Shown here: piece after piece, positions 45,851-55,723 of the stretch
How the letters are laid out: the number at the start of each line of letters is the position of its first letter
Position numbering within the stretch: position 1 is the stretch's first letter
NCBI GenBank assembly: GCA_022539475.1
Contig: VCMS01000198.1
Span: 37,939 to 101,938, forward strand
Origin: Gracilaria domingensis
Taxonomy: Eukaryota > Rhodophyta > Florideophyceae > Gracilariales > Gracilariaceae
Direction: 5' to 3'
Length of the DNA: 64,000 nucleotides
Notes under the pieces: model-generated
The model's database searches: none
What the model saw: only the letters and a program-made list of their open reading frames with translations
What the model was told of the DNA's origin: nothing
Position numbers and translations under genes: made by a program

Positions 45851-47296
45851 TGCGTTTTCCGTGACGCGGCTCTTGTTTTGCCCCTCGTGGGATTGCACTA
45901 CAATAGCTATGATATAAGGTAGGGTCAATGAAAGGATAAAAAGTATAAGGTGAGAAAACGATTCTAATGTCGTAGGCCGAGGTCGAAAAAGAGGCAGAGA
46001 AAACGTCGAATAAATCAATATGAGTTGATGTGATTCACTGACCTTGGTACCCACGTGCAACTTTTCATTCGGACCAGAAGTGCATAGAGACGCAGAACAA
46101 CGAGATTGAGCAAAGTCTAGTAGAAGTGTTCAACAAACTTTAGTGTTGGTGCATAGTCATTGACTGCGACGACAAGATAGGCGATAATCAAGCTGGAGGT
46201 GCGAAGTTGTTTGTTCGCAAACAGGATATCTTTCGGCAACACACATGGCTTGTGCCTACAAGTTGGAATCTTCAACGACTGATGGTTGGAGCTTCCAACT
46301 TGGAGATGTGCAACGCATTTGTACCCGAATATAGTGAGATGTACACAGTGCACCAAAAAAGTTTTGAAACTGAAAAAGCTGGTTAAAATCATTTTGAAAA
46401 CCATTGCAAGTCACAGACCTGGTCTTCTGAAATTTTTGTAATCGCTCAGTTCTTATGTCTACATTACTAGACATAACAACTTTCAGTTCCAAAAAGGTTA
46501 ATAGAACCCCTGCGTCTCCGCCACATAGCTCTCTTTGTTACAGCATCGTCGTCTGACCACTTGCTTCTACAGCAAGGTTTTATTGTCCTACCCACCCTTC
46601 TCTTCCGTCTTTTTGCTGCGTGTTGCACAGAGAAGCAGTGAACACTTTTCACTGGATTGCATTTATTCAATTTAACTGTCAGTATCAAGATGGTGGTTGT
46701 AATTGGGCTTGGATGAACTCTACTGGTAGACCAGAGCAAGTTTTATCCCTTTTATACTACTAATACTGGATTATTAGAGGATTTGACCCCAACCTCTTGG
46801 CGGGCGTGGGTTCTTTTAGGGGTTGCCTTTTCTATTGGGTGTTCGTAGATTTCTAGGGGTCAGGGGTCACAAAACTGGCTTGTATCACTAATTGCGTAGA
46901 CTACATGCAGATGTTTAGGGGTCACTTTTCGCGTAATAAAAAGGCGGAGAGGACCGCATAATAAGTTAGTAGCCACGTAATTGGCCATGTAATAGTCTAA
47001 GCATATTAATTAAATAAATCTGGAGAGAGGTTGGTTGCTCTGATAGTCATAATAATATTTCATAGTCAGCCACTAGGCTGATAGATTTAAAATTGAAAGA
47101 TTCGAACTTGTTTGAATGTTATGGCCACTGAAAGTATGCAAAGTAAAAACGATATATCAACGCTTCCTTTTTGTAAACTCACTCCTTACACTGAGCTTCG
47201 AGACCACAGAAAATTGACATCTTCGATTCCATCACGGAATCGCAGATTTGCAAAATTTAGAATGAACTCAAAAGAATGAAGTGAAGTACTTAGTAT
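45851..47296. other. AT-rich region with short reverse ORFs
   Basis: Reverse frames 46117-46492 and 46467-46739 end in short basic peptides and match no family. Between 46830 and 46930 the word AGGGGTCA or AGGGGTTG recurs four times. Otherwise no signal. Confidence 0.35.
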
Positions 47297-47597
47297 AATG
47301 GGGTCTGCCAAGAAAAACTACGGCGACAGAGCGAGAAACTCAAAGCCCAGTAGAAGTCCGTTCGGTTACACACACCGTACACGGCAGTTTACAAACTCTG
47401 GCTACAAATTCTGACCACCATGCACTAAACGTGCATGGACTTTATGGTCAACAAATCACATGAGGTTTGCCTGTCGACTTCGTTCCGAAAGGAAACATCA
47501 TGCTCTGCCGCTTTGCTATACTATTTTCATTGATCCATCTACATTTCATAGACTAGCATATCTCCGACGAAAGCTAAAAACCGTACGGGAGCTGCAA

Positions 47598-48211
47598 ATG
47601 ACAACTTCTACCGCGACAGCGAAAGAGAGTCCTCATTCCCCGAGAGGCGCACGAAACTATTGGCAAGAGGACGTCGACTTCCTTTTAGATGTCGTCGCAC
47701 ATATCCAACCTCACTCTACGGAAGATTGGGATTTGGTTCAAGGAGATTTCAACGTTTAGGCTGAACGCAACGAGCGACCAGTACGTAGCGCCGACAGCCT
47801 CAAAGATAAATTTGACAAGCTTGCGTACCTTCGAAAAAGGACGGGTGACCCCACAATCCATCCGAACGTGCGCAAAGCCAAGATTATCGACGTTGAAATA
47901 CAAGCAAAAGCACTGTCCAAGGCGCTTGGTAAACCCGATGACAATATGAACCCAAACGAAGAAGACCTGCTCCAAGGTCTGAAGACAAGTCAAAGGAACC
48001 CCCTCAATCGCAATCGCTATTGCCCAGCGCACAAAATTCGCAACAACCTGCACCTCAAATGCCCAATCCACTTGCCACATTCGGTCAACCTTCCGAACCT
48101 AGTACCTCGCATAGACAGTTCGGATCTGGTTATGGCCAATAGTTCTGGTTCGGAAATTCATCATATGGCAGCAGATGGAAAGGATTCGCAGTCTCTTATA
48201 TGAATCAGTAG
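47598..48211 (+). pseudogene. Myb/SANT-like (DUF6818-like) Harbinger accessory protein
   Basis: In Harbinger elements a Myb-like protein binds the TIR and helps the transposase reach the nucleus. ATG 47598 gives a trihelix-type domain: RNYWQEDVDFLLDVVAHI, then EDWDLVQGDFNV, ADSLKDKFDKLAYLRK and TGDPTIHPNVRKAKIID. An in-frame TAG (47757-47759) sits between helices where Lys or Gln would fit (FNV-stop-AERNERP). After a coiled region (about 47970) the frame shifts by one near 47985 and continues as a Pro/Gln/Ser-rich tail, interrupted by TAG at 48140-48142 (GYGQ-stop-FWFG), to TAG 48209-48211. Its last 113 bases overlap the 3-prime end of the convergent transposase. Confidence 0.65.
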
Positions 48212-49319
48212 GGAGCTTCCTTGAAAGGCGACGAAACGGTGCTCGCAACGCGCACACTCCCCACTCTGCTGTTTGTCTGCGTGAAGGGTATATGCGTTGT
48301 AGAATCATATCAATGGCGTCTTCTTCTGCGCTCTGGGGTATATAATTCTCATGAGCCTTTCGTGATCTTACCATTTTGCCGTTTGTGGCAGTCAAGTTGT
48401 TGGCAAACGCCAAATCTCCAAGTATTCGAAAGGGTGTTGTTGTCATCTCTTCGGATAAAAGTGGCCAATAAAGGCCAGATATACCAGCAGGTTTGGAATG
48501 ATGGCATGCACCAGGATAATTGATTGCTGCATGTACCATCTCCCCGCCGAAGTTCCACACAAAGAGGTTCACAACTTCCACTTTGCCCTTAAACCCATTG
48601 TAAAATGCCCGTTGCAGGCGGCTCTCTTCGGGAGGGGAACACTCAATTCGCGCTCTATCTGTAACTGCAAAGACATCTTGCAAATACCGCGCTGTTAAAG
48701 GCCGTGCTTGTGGCAACAGATCGGCTGAATGCGTCATTTGACGCAGTGAGGACCATTCAATTCGAGCGTTTGTAATGCGGTTTGAAGTGAGAACCTAGTG
48801 AAGAATATCCAAAGCGAGGTTCAACCAGTCACTTAATGATGTCGGCAAGATGCCAAAGATTGGGCAGAGTGAGTACATAGCGTAACCGCTGCGAATGAAC
48901 AAAAGTGCCATTCCAAGTATATCGATCGGTTCAAGCAAAAACTTGCGCCTGCGAAGCGAAGCGGTTTTGCGACAGGTTGAAACAGATATTCGCTGCAGGT
49001 TTTGGTTGAATAGTGGGAAGAACTTTTCAATTAAATCGTGCTTGGTGATGTTCAAGGCGGTATTAATGTCGTCTTCCGTGCCACACGACAAGAATTGAAA
49101 CCATGGTGTTGAACTTTTGCTTTTTACCGGTCGAAGCAATCCAACTCTCGTAAATTTATGAGTCTTAAATATTCGACGTCGACAGGGTGAAGGGGAAACC
49201 ATGATCGGAATTGATGCGAGAATGGCTGCCACAACGCCATGATATATGGCGAAAAGCGCGAACAGTGTTTGCATAACTCCAGGATGAATATGAGTTGCGT
49301 ACGGATTCAGCTTGCGCAT
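48099..49319 (-). pseudogene. Harbinger-type DDE transposase with one in-frame TAG
   Basis: One reverse frame of 406 codons from ATG 49319 to the stop at 48101-48099, broken only by TAG 48797-48795 (DILH-stop-VLTSN). The DDE nuclease cuts the element ends. Seen: AVTDRARIEC, where the family has the first Asp (TDG); NLFVWNFGGEMVHAAINYPG; ILGDLAFANN with the second Asp; and PSRRQTAEWGVCALRAPF with the catalytic Glu in AEWG. RTRTIGHNQIRTVY closes the domain. The loop GACHHSKPAG has His where relatives usually read HD (GSWHDSKLA), and TDR replaces TDG. With a single nonsense codon and no frameshift, it is the best preserved class II transposase here. Confidence 0.8.
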
Positions 49320-49803
49320 GGCGGAAGCGAGCGATAGTGTAAACGTCTTGAAGAATTGATTTTGGCGAAAACGAGGGATACCTGTTATATTTTACTTGCA
49401 AATGACGTTTGTCGTTCTGGAGCCGGTCTCCAACCCCCGCTCCATACTGACAATCTCGCTTGTCTTACAATGCCTTCTTAGGCGTCCTCATTGGCGATAC
49501 TTCGCCGCTTTGTCGGGATGTCATTTTTTGGCAGACCCCAATGAACGATGATTAGTTCTAAGACAGTTGGAAAACAGTTTAAAAAAACGATGTTCACTGT
49601 ATGGAAAATGTACATGTGTTGGAGGTGGGAACGTTTAGGTACATTTGACAGTCTGGATACGTTGCCAAGGACAAATTTTCCTTGAACATCAGTTTCAGGA
49701 GCTTCACACGTGTTCTTCTACTACATCTGTAGGACGCGCCACATCGAACTACTCTGTAAAGTGAACTCAATCGGAACATAATTGGAGCCACCTTTCGGTT
49801 CAA

Positions 49804-49984
49804 TATAACTGCTTGACATATAATTCGCACGAACAAATATTAATCGCAAACGTCCCTTGCGCAGCGATTATGAAGACAATTTTTTGAGCCAATCAGAACT
49901 CAAACCAAAAACAGGGCTTCATGCTACTGTTTTTGAAACTACTATTAATATTTGTTCTTGCGAATTATATGATAAGCAGTTACC
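49804..49984. mobile_element. MITE with 37-bp TIRs and TA target sites
   Basis: ACTGCTTGACATATAATTCG and the next 17 bases (from 49808) are mirrored, with a few mismatches, by the sequence ending GCAGT at 49980. TA flanks both ends (49806-49807, 49981-49982). The interior is non-coding. It lies between the Harbinger element and the Tc1 pseudogene. Confidence 0.75.
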
Positions 49985-50416
49985 CCTCGTATCGAATCAT
50001 TACTCTGTAGAAAGAGCTCTGTTTATGCCATAGGCGCGTTTTCTACAGCATCCCAAACAACGTGCGTTTGCCTGGATCTATGCTACAGTCTACGAAGTTT
50101 TCATAAGACACTGCCAAGCTTAGCTCCCACAGGCGCATGCGCTGGTCTTACAGCAACACGAGCAGCAGTGTCTGTAAAGCCATAGACGTGCTTTAATTAC
50201 GTGGCCGCCGGGCGCGTCAACTCTCTTAGGAACAGAACTTACGCAATAAAGAAGAAGGGCAATTTACATAAGACAGCGAACTTTTATATATACAAATGCA
50301 TTAAAATTCAAATTGCCCGCCATAACGAGCGGCATTCAAGCTCAAAACAGTAGCACAGACTCCCCTAGCTTTCCTCTATCAGTAGGTACCAATTTCTTTA
50401 TCAACAGAGCACTAAT

Positions 50417-51413
50417 ATGCCGCGAGGCTCGGCCCTGACAGACTACGAAAAGGGTCACATTGTAGCCCTTAATGCTCAGCACATATCCATCAACGAAATA
50501 GCGAGGACCCTTCAGCGCTCTCGCTGCGTCGTCCGCAACTTTGTACGACCCCACCCTGCCCAACAGAACCCTTTTAAGCGCAGAAAAAAAAACATATCTG
50601 CTACAACCTCCCGAGCTTTCGTCAGAGCCGCAACACTTGGGAACAAATCAGCCTCTACCATCCAGAAGGAGTACAAACTACCAATTTCAGTACGACCTGT
50701 TCAGCAAATATTTCAAGAGGTTCCCTATCTGAAGTATAAAAAAAATGATCACCGGACCAATGATGCGCTCTTGTCAAAAAATTGGAAGGGTGAAATTCGC
50801 CAAGAAGCACTTGGATTGGGAAGCACCTGACTAAAAGAAGGTTATATTCAGTGATGAAAAAAAGTTCAACTTTGATGCCCTGGATGGTAACGCATCATAC
50901 TTGCATGATCTTTGCACCGAGCCACACTAGTTTTCTAAACGCCAAAATGGTGGCGGTTCCGTGATGTTATGGGGATGCATTTCTTACTACGATGCGCCAG
51001 AACTCTGTGTTACTGATGGCAATTTGAATGCAGTAAAGTACTGCAAGCTCCTTCGTGATGATTTACTGCTTTTTGCTGCTCAAACATTGGGAGAAAGATG
51101 GGCATTTCAACACGATGGAGCTTCAGTGCACACCGCAAACTACACTAAAAAGTTTCTAAGCGAGCATAATATCAAGTATTTGGACTGGCCAGCTAAAAGT
51201 CCTGACCTAAACATTATAGAAAATGTCTGGGGTCTGACAGCTCGCAAGGGTTATGGAGGTTTTCGTCAGTTTAATACTGAGGAAGAGCTAATGGACGCAA
51301 TAGGGACTGCTTGGTACGAGATAGAGGTTGATTATGTTCAAAAGCTGTATCAATCTATTCCCAAAAGCTTGCTGAAGGTAATTGACCGCAAAGGAGCGGC
51401 AACGGGTTGTTAA
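50417..51413 (+). pseudogene. Tc1-type (DD34E) transposase, decayed
   Basis: The enzyme cuts and pastes at TA. ATG 50417 opens an N-terminal paired-type HTH (MPRGSALTDYEKGHIVAL, EIARTLQRSRCVV) and a second HTH ending near LPISVRPVQQIFQ. A frame change near 50,800 leads to VIFSDEKKFNFD (first Asp) and GGGSVMLWGCISYY. FQHDGASVH carries the second Asp, and PDLNIIENVWG the Glu, with 34 residues between them. Stops at 50832-50834 (TAA) and 50928-50930 (TAG) and the frameshift kill it. The C-terminus ends naturally at TAA 51411-51413. Clear TIRs were not found, though both flanks carry a weakly similar CAATAA-starting stretch in inverse orientation (about 50253 and 51505). Confidence 0.85.
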
Positions 51414-52113
51414 TTGGACGTACAGCGCACAAATTGTGCGGCTGGCAGTATGAAATTACGCTGGCGTATACAAATTTCACGTTACTTTTTTGCTTATTGC
51501 TGCGCGCTGGCTTTACTGATGCGCTTTCTTTGTCGCTCGTTGCTTTCTACCTGTGAAAAGCTTCGTTTTACTTGTCCGTAGGCCGCGGATACCAGTATCC
51601 GCCGTCCTCCAAGGCCAACAGTGGCCTTGAGCCGTTCACCTACGTCTATGAGCCGTTGTTTCTCCACATATTTTCTCGGACCAAACTCGTGACTGGGTTC
51701 GAACCATGTCCCCCGCCGCGCTCACGGAGCGTCACGCCGTCACGCCCAATTAGAATGGCAAACAAAGAAATAACGGCGCAAAATGCGCCGTGGTGGCCGT
51801 CCACCACCCTACCCCGCCACTCCCACTCCCTCCCACCCGCCCACCCGCGACGTGTTGCCACGGCGCTATATATACCCCAACGGGAGAGGTACCACGTCGA
51901 AGAAGGGCGGGAGGGTGGGAAAGAGAGAGGCACAGGGGGAGATCCGCGGCCGCTGATCTCCCGCGAGCCGACGGCGCTTATATGCAGCACCGTCTACAAT
52001 TACTAATTAGTTGCGTACACGGCGAGTTGCGCGCCTTTTGCGCCGCCCTTGCTATCTATGCCTGAGCGTTTCATGCGCATAAAAACGTCTACACATCACG
52101 AAATATCCATTGC
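51414..52113. other. GC-rich non-coding region with hairpins and a TATA-like site
   Basis: Contains three perfect short hairpins: GCGGATAC-CA-GTATCCGC (51585-51602), AAGGCCA-ACAG-TGGCCTT (51611-51628), and GGGAGATC...GATCTCCC (51937-51962). GCTATATATACCCC near 51868 looks like a core promoter. No gene was recognised. Confidence 0.45.
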
Positions 52114-52707
52114 TTAGACTGCATCGTCGACCGACGGAGACACTGTAGCACCAGTGTCTCTGGAAACGGTGCCTTCACCAGCACCGAAAAACCAGAACGA
52201 CGAGGCGGTTGTTCGAATTCCTCGGTCAAAATAAAGATTAGCCATTGCCTCGCTGTTCGGACCCCAACCAAAGCGTGACATGCGCACAGCGAGAGGTGTG
52301 CCCAATAGAACTTGTTCTGTGTGAGCCCCAATTCTCAGGAAATGTGAGGTATACTTTCCTCCAGCAGGCGGTGATACTGCAGCTGTTGAAGACAGCGCTG
52401 CAAAGCCTCCGTCAAAGAACCTGCGCATGCGTCCTGGCTCTCGCCGACTAGAGCAAAGTAGCGTGCGTGAGTGCCTCGTGCAGTATTCCATCTTCGCAGT
52501 AGGTCCACCGGCGACCTTAGGGTGCCGATCCGTGTGTAGCTAGCAAGCGGCTCTCGGCTCGCTTGTCGCCCTTTAACCACCGACAACTGCGCCGTGAATT
52601 TGTCCCTCTCAACGCTGACACGGTCTGCGGTAAGAGATAGTACCGAACTTTCCTTCAGATCGTTGAGACAATAGCTGAACAACACCACGGAAGCGTCTCG
52701 CAGCACG
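52114..52707 (-). pseudogene. Tyrosine recombinase, C-terminal part (split by the retrotransposon)
   Basis: Continuation of the gene whose N-terminal part is at 63145-63790; the large retrotransposon sits between. Removing the element and one copy of GCACG joins MATDNTRV in frame to VLRDASVVLFSYC. The reading continues with LKESSVLSLTADRV (region of the first catalytic Arg, where Lys is seen) and VVKGRQASREPLASY. After a frameshift near 52380 come SHFLRIGAHTEQ (H-x-x-R) and MSRFGWGPNSEAMANLYFDR, containing Trp in place of the second His and the Tyr nucleophile. These enzymes recombine DNA through a 3-prime phosphotyrosine and drive DIRS, Ngaro and Crypton elements. Which YR group it belongs to cannot be told here. 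Confidence 0.6.
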
Positions 52708-53259
52708 TGTAAGATACTGAGCCGTGACGGTTGCAATGTTGACACTGTAAGGAAACCCGCTCGCCGGATGGCGTTGTTGTAGGCATATTAGTAGTAGTAG
52801 TAGTAGTCCACGCGTATGCCAGTGGCAACTAGTGCCCCGTGATCGGTAAGTCGTACACGTGTGTGTCGACGGCGGAATAGGTATTTATTTTCGCCAGCTC
52901 GGCTGTGGCCACCATGACAGTAAACCAAGGTGCTTCCTACTAGGTTCTTCGTCTTGTTTCCCGTGGCACCGATCCTAAGTCGTAGTAGGAACCCAGCTTG
53001 TCTAAGACCTGCACAGGCTGTTCTGCGGCGATATCACTACCGTTGCACCGGCTCTCTGGCTAGGCGCGTGGTACCTTTTCTGGACTGCGCGTGTCTCCGT
53101 ACTCGGTTTCACCACAGAGTGCCGTGGACTACTCCGCACCTTCAACGACCGTCTTTTCCGACTCGGCAGCTCACACGGCCTTACACCCCGTGTGCCGCGC
53201 ATCCACACCACCGTTCCTGGACATTCTCTTGAGTAGTCGCTTGTGCGCACTATCTCACA
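52708..53259 (+). repeat. 5-prime LTR (552 bp)
   Basis: TG...CA-bounded. It differs from the 3-prime LTR by about three substitutions, a 3-bp and a 1-bp indel. A (TAG)n microsatellite lies near 52789-52806. TATTTATTTTCG near 52884 is the only AT-rich promoter-like site. Confidence 0.95.
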
Positions 53260-53261
53260 AC

Positions 53262-53275
53262 TGGTCTCCCGACCT
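53262..53275 (+). other. Primer-binding site
   Basis: TGGTCTCCCGACCT starts two bases after the LTR. TGG pairs with the CCA end of a tRNA; the tRNA could not be named. Nearly the same site is present at 41128. Confidence 0.7.
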
Positions 53276-53356
53276 AGAACGGTTTCTCGTGGAAGAATAG
53301 ATTCGTTTTTGCCGTATCGGAAGTAAGGAGTAGCCTAAAAAGCTGCACAACCCCTC

Positions 53357-55723
53357 ATGTCTTCAAAGTCGAAGTCCTCTCGGCTCGACGAGCTTGCTCG
53401 TCCAAAGTCTGTTTCGGCTCGTGTGACTACCGGCAGGGCCGAATCGAACCCACCTGCGCTCTCTCTCCCGCCCCCGCGGTCGAACAGTAGCCGCAGTGAG
53501 CCGCAAGGACTCGTACCACAAGTGGATAACCCGGAGCGTTTGCTCCGCCGCACCGGAGAAGCACCCCAGAACACGGAAGTTAGAAGAGGAGACCCTGGAC
53601 CAGCACCTCGTGTGCAGACCCGTGGCCCCGAATCGGCAATCTCCGCCATGTTAGACGCAGCGACCGTCTCGGATTTTGCCTCCCTCCTACCCCAGTTAGA
53701 GAGGTGGTTAACGGAGGAACTCTCTAATCGTGTGCCTGTTCAGGTAGACAGTGTCCTTGAACAACGGGTCCGGTCCGGTATAGAAACGCAGCTCCCTGTG
53801 ATCGTGGAGACTGTGTCCACCCGTCTTCGGAATGCTTCGGTTGTAACCGATGTGGTGGTTGAAACTGTGGAAAGTGAAGTCGCGAACCAACTCCGCAGGC
53901 ATCGCCTACTGCCTGCTGGATCATACCCTCAACCTCCACCCGCAAGGGATGTGGTGCAGCAACTTGGTCACCCCGACAGGGCAACTCGCGCTGAACCCTC
54001 AAGGGATGAAGTATACAATGCGGGCGGCCTCCCCCGTGATGGGCAGATCGCGGTGGGCACGTCGAACGTCGCTCGAAACCCGAGGTTGGAAGGGCTCCTC
54101 AATGAAGCAGATACCATTCGAGGCACGTCGAACCCCTTACCGGCTCGGATGAACCCGAACTCGGATGGCCTCCTCCACAATCAAGAACTTGTGCGGGGCA
54201 CGTCGAACGTCGATCCAGTTCTGGTACCGGATTCGGATGGCCTCCTCCGCAGTAGGGAGACTGCGCGGGGCACGCCGAACGTCATCCCGAACCCGGACAA
54301 AAAGAAGCGTAACAAAAGGAAGAACCGTAATAGGAAGCGTCGAGGGTCGCGTCATACTCGTTATGGAAACTCCGACTCCGATACCGACTCGGAGCATTCT
54401 GACTCTGATTCGAGTCAATCCAGTGATACGGAAGACGAATCTGATGTCTCCCGTATCCGGCGAATCAAGCCGAACAATCGGGAGTTCGCCAAGGTCCTGA
54501 GCTTCAAGACCTACCGCTTGATGAACCGTTCCGGAAAGTACAATGCTAAAGTGGCCCGGACAGTCGCGAAGTCCGCTAAACGGATGGCATTGCAGATTCC
54601 CGAGAAGTTCAGTGGGAACGATCCGATCACGGTCCTCAAGTTTCTCAGTGCGTTTAAAACCGCATGCAACCAGAACGGCATTCACGAAGGAGCTGCAGTC
54701 TGGCTCTTCCAGTTTTTCACATCCAGCTCGGCTTTAGAGCTCGTCAAGAACCGTATCTCGGGCGAGTCAGGAGCCGTGGATTCGGATGAGGACGATGAGC
54801 TTCTACGATCCTATCCGGAGGTCGTGAACCATCTCCTGGAGACGTACGCTACTGACGAAGTCATCGCGGAAGCGTATCACGATATAACAACTTATCGGCA
54901 GAGTTCCGGAATTACGGAAAGTGAATTCTCGGACCGCTTGTGGAAGAAGAATCTCCGCTGCGGTAATATATTCACTGATTCGCGTTTGAAGGCTTTATTC
55001 GTGGAAGGTTTACTACCAGCGATCCGCGCTTCGGTCCGCAATCATTCTGCAACACACCCGAAGATCGGATTCAGGCAGTTGGTACTATTTGCAGAAGGTC
55101 TAGGAGATACTCACCGTGGCGGAAAGAAGGTTCATTCCACGATCGAGAAAGCCCGTGACGCACGCAAGTCGCGTACGCGAGCTCTCCTTACCGAAACGGA
55201 TACTAGTACGGAGTCCGGAGTAGTAGAAGACCAGGCTGGAGAGGCCCTAGCAGTGTTGCCCTCGCCGAGCGTCTCCTTCCCGTCGATACCAGCGACAAGT
55301 ACCGCTTCACCTTCCCAGATGGGTCAGAGCACGATGCCTTCAACACCGTACTCGGCATACCAAACCCCTCGACAATCCTTTGACCCGAACCGGAACCCAG
55401 CATGTCGTTTATGCTTGTCAACTACCCGCCCTTGCTGCGAGTGGATGCCTGCCGAAGTCCGGAACAAGTTGCTCCAGCAACGTGAGCAAAATTACACCCA
55501 TCGGGTTGATGAAGGTTATTTCCGCCGTCGGATGCCATTTACTGGAGGCCAGGCACGTCGACCCGGTAATGTCGGTAGCCAGAGAAGTCGCGCCGACAAT
55601 AGCGCTCCGATCCCCGGAAGTTCTCAACCAGCCAATAGAAGTCCCCGCCGTTCGGCCTTTATCCTGGAGGAGGAAGAACCACATCATCCTGAAGAGGAGG
55701 AAAACGCTCAGCAGGACGCGTAG
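53357..55723 (+). CDS. gag: gag polyprotein of the Ty3-type element
   Basis: Intact 788-codon frame from ATG 53357 to TAG 55723, 98 bases after the LTR. Gag builds the particle that packages the RNA. N-terminal 300 residues: basic, Ser/Pro-rich, with three tandem-like copies of a peptide motif around RGTSN (residues about 230-310) that reflect repeated 70-80-base DNA units in 54040-54290. Then a Lys/Arg-rich stretch (KKKRNKRKNRNRKR) and an Asp/Ser/Glu run. The capsid domain (about residues 400-600) includes IPEKFSGNDPITVLKFLSAF. Near the C-terminus CRLCLSTTRPCCEW is a Cys-rich, zinc-knuckle-like motif without the classical CCHC spacing. It ends in an acidic tail. The next frame, pol, overlaps it by 31 bases in the -1 frame. 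Confidence 0.9.
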   Translation: MSSKSKSSRLDELARPKSVSARVTTGRAESNPPALSLPPPRSNSSRSEPQGLVPQVDNPERLLRRTGEAPQNTEVRRGDPGPAPRVQTRGPESAISAMLDAATVSDFASLLPQLERWLTEELSNRVPVQVDSVLEQRVRSGIETQLPVIVETVSTRLRNASVVTDVVVETVESEVANQLRRHRLLPAGSYPQPPPARDVVQQLGHPDRATRAEPSRDEVYNAGGLPRDGQIAVGTSNVARNPRLEGLLNEADTIRGTSNPLPARMNPNSDGLLHNQELVRGTSNVDPVLVPDSDGLLRSRETARGTPNVIPNPDKKKRNKRKNRNRKRRGSRHTRYGNSDSDTDSEHSDSDSSQSSDTEDESDVSRIRRIKPNNREFAKVLSFKTYRLMNRSGKYNAKVARTVAKSAKRMALQIPEKFSGNDPITVLKFLSAFKTACNQNGIHEGAAVWLFQFFTSSSALELVKNRISGESGAVDSDEDDELLRSYPEVVNHLLETYATDEVIAEAYHDITTYRQSSGITESEFSDRLWKKNLRCGNIFTDSRLKALFVEGLLPAIRASVRNHSATHPKIGFRQLVLFAEGLGDTHRGGKKVHSTIEKARDARKSRTRALLTETDTSTESGVVEDQAGEALAVLPSPSVSFPSIPATSTASPSQMGQSTMPSTPYSAYQTPRQSFDPNRNPACRLCLSTTRPCCEWMPAEVRNKLLQQREQNYTHRVDEGYFRRRMPFTGGQARRPGNVGSQRSRADNSAPIPGSSQPANRSPRRSAFILEEEEPHHPEEEENAQQDA

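Larger units (their letters stand above)
47300..49539. mobile_element. Complete PIF/Harbinger-type transposon (2240 bp)
   Basis: The left end GGGGTCTGCCAAGAAAAAC (47300) and the inverse of the right end, GGGGTCTGCCAAAAAATGAC, share the first 12 bases exactly and an inner CGACA(G/A)AGCG. The 3-bp direct repeat AAT flanks both ends (47297-47299 and 49540-49542), as expected for Harbinger insertion at a 3-bp target. Inside are a forward Myb-like gene and a reverse DDE transposase, the two-gene set typical of this superfamily. Both genes carry stops, so the copy is not autonomous as read. Confidence 0.88.

Noticed and set aside
47685..48080. 131-codon reverse ORF opposite the Myb-like gene
   Set aside because: The forward frame has a clear Myb/SANT-type domain; the reverse frame is its shadow.
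51680..51700. GGGTTCGAACC resembling a tRNA T-arm
   Set aside because: No acceptor stem, D-arm or anticodon arm can be folded around it on either strand.
52335..52745. Reverse ORF running from the tyrosine recombinase into the 5-prime LTR
   Set aside because: The part in the LTR is a chance extension created by the insertion; the real upstream exon is at 63145-63790.
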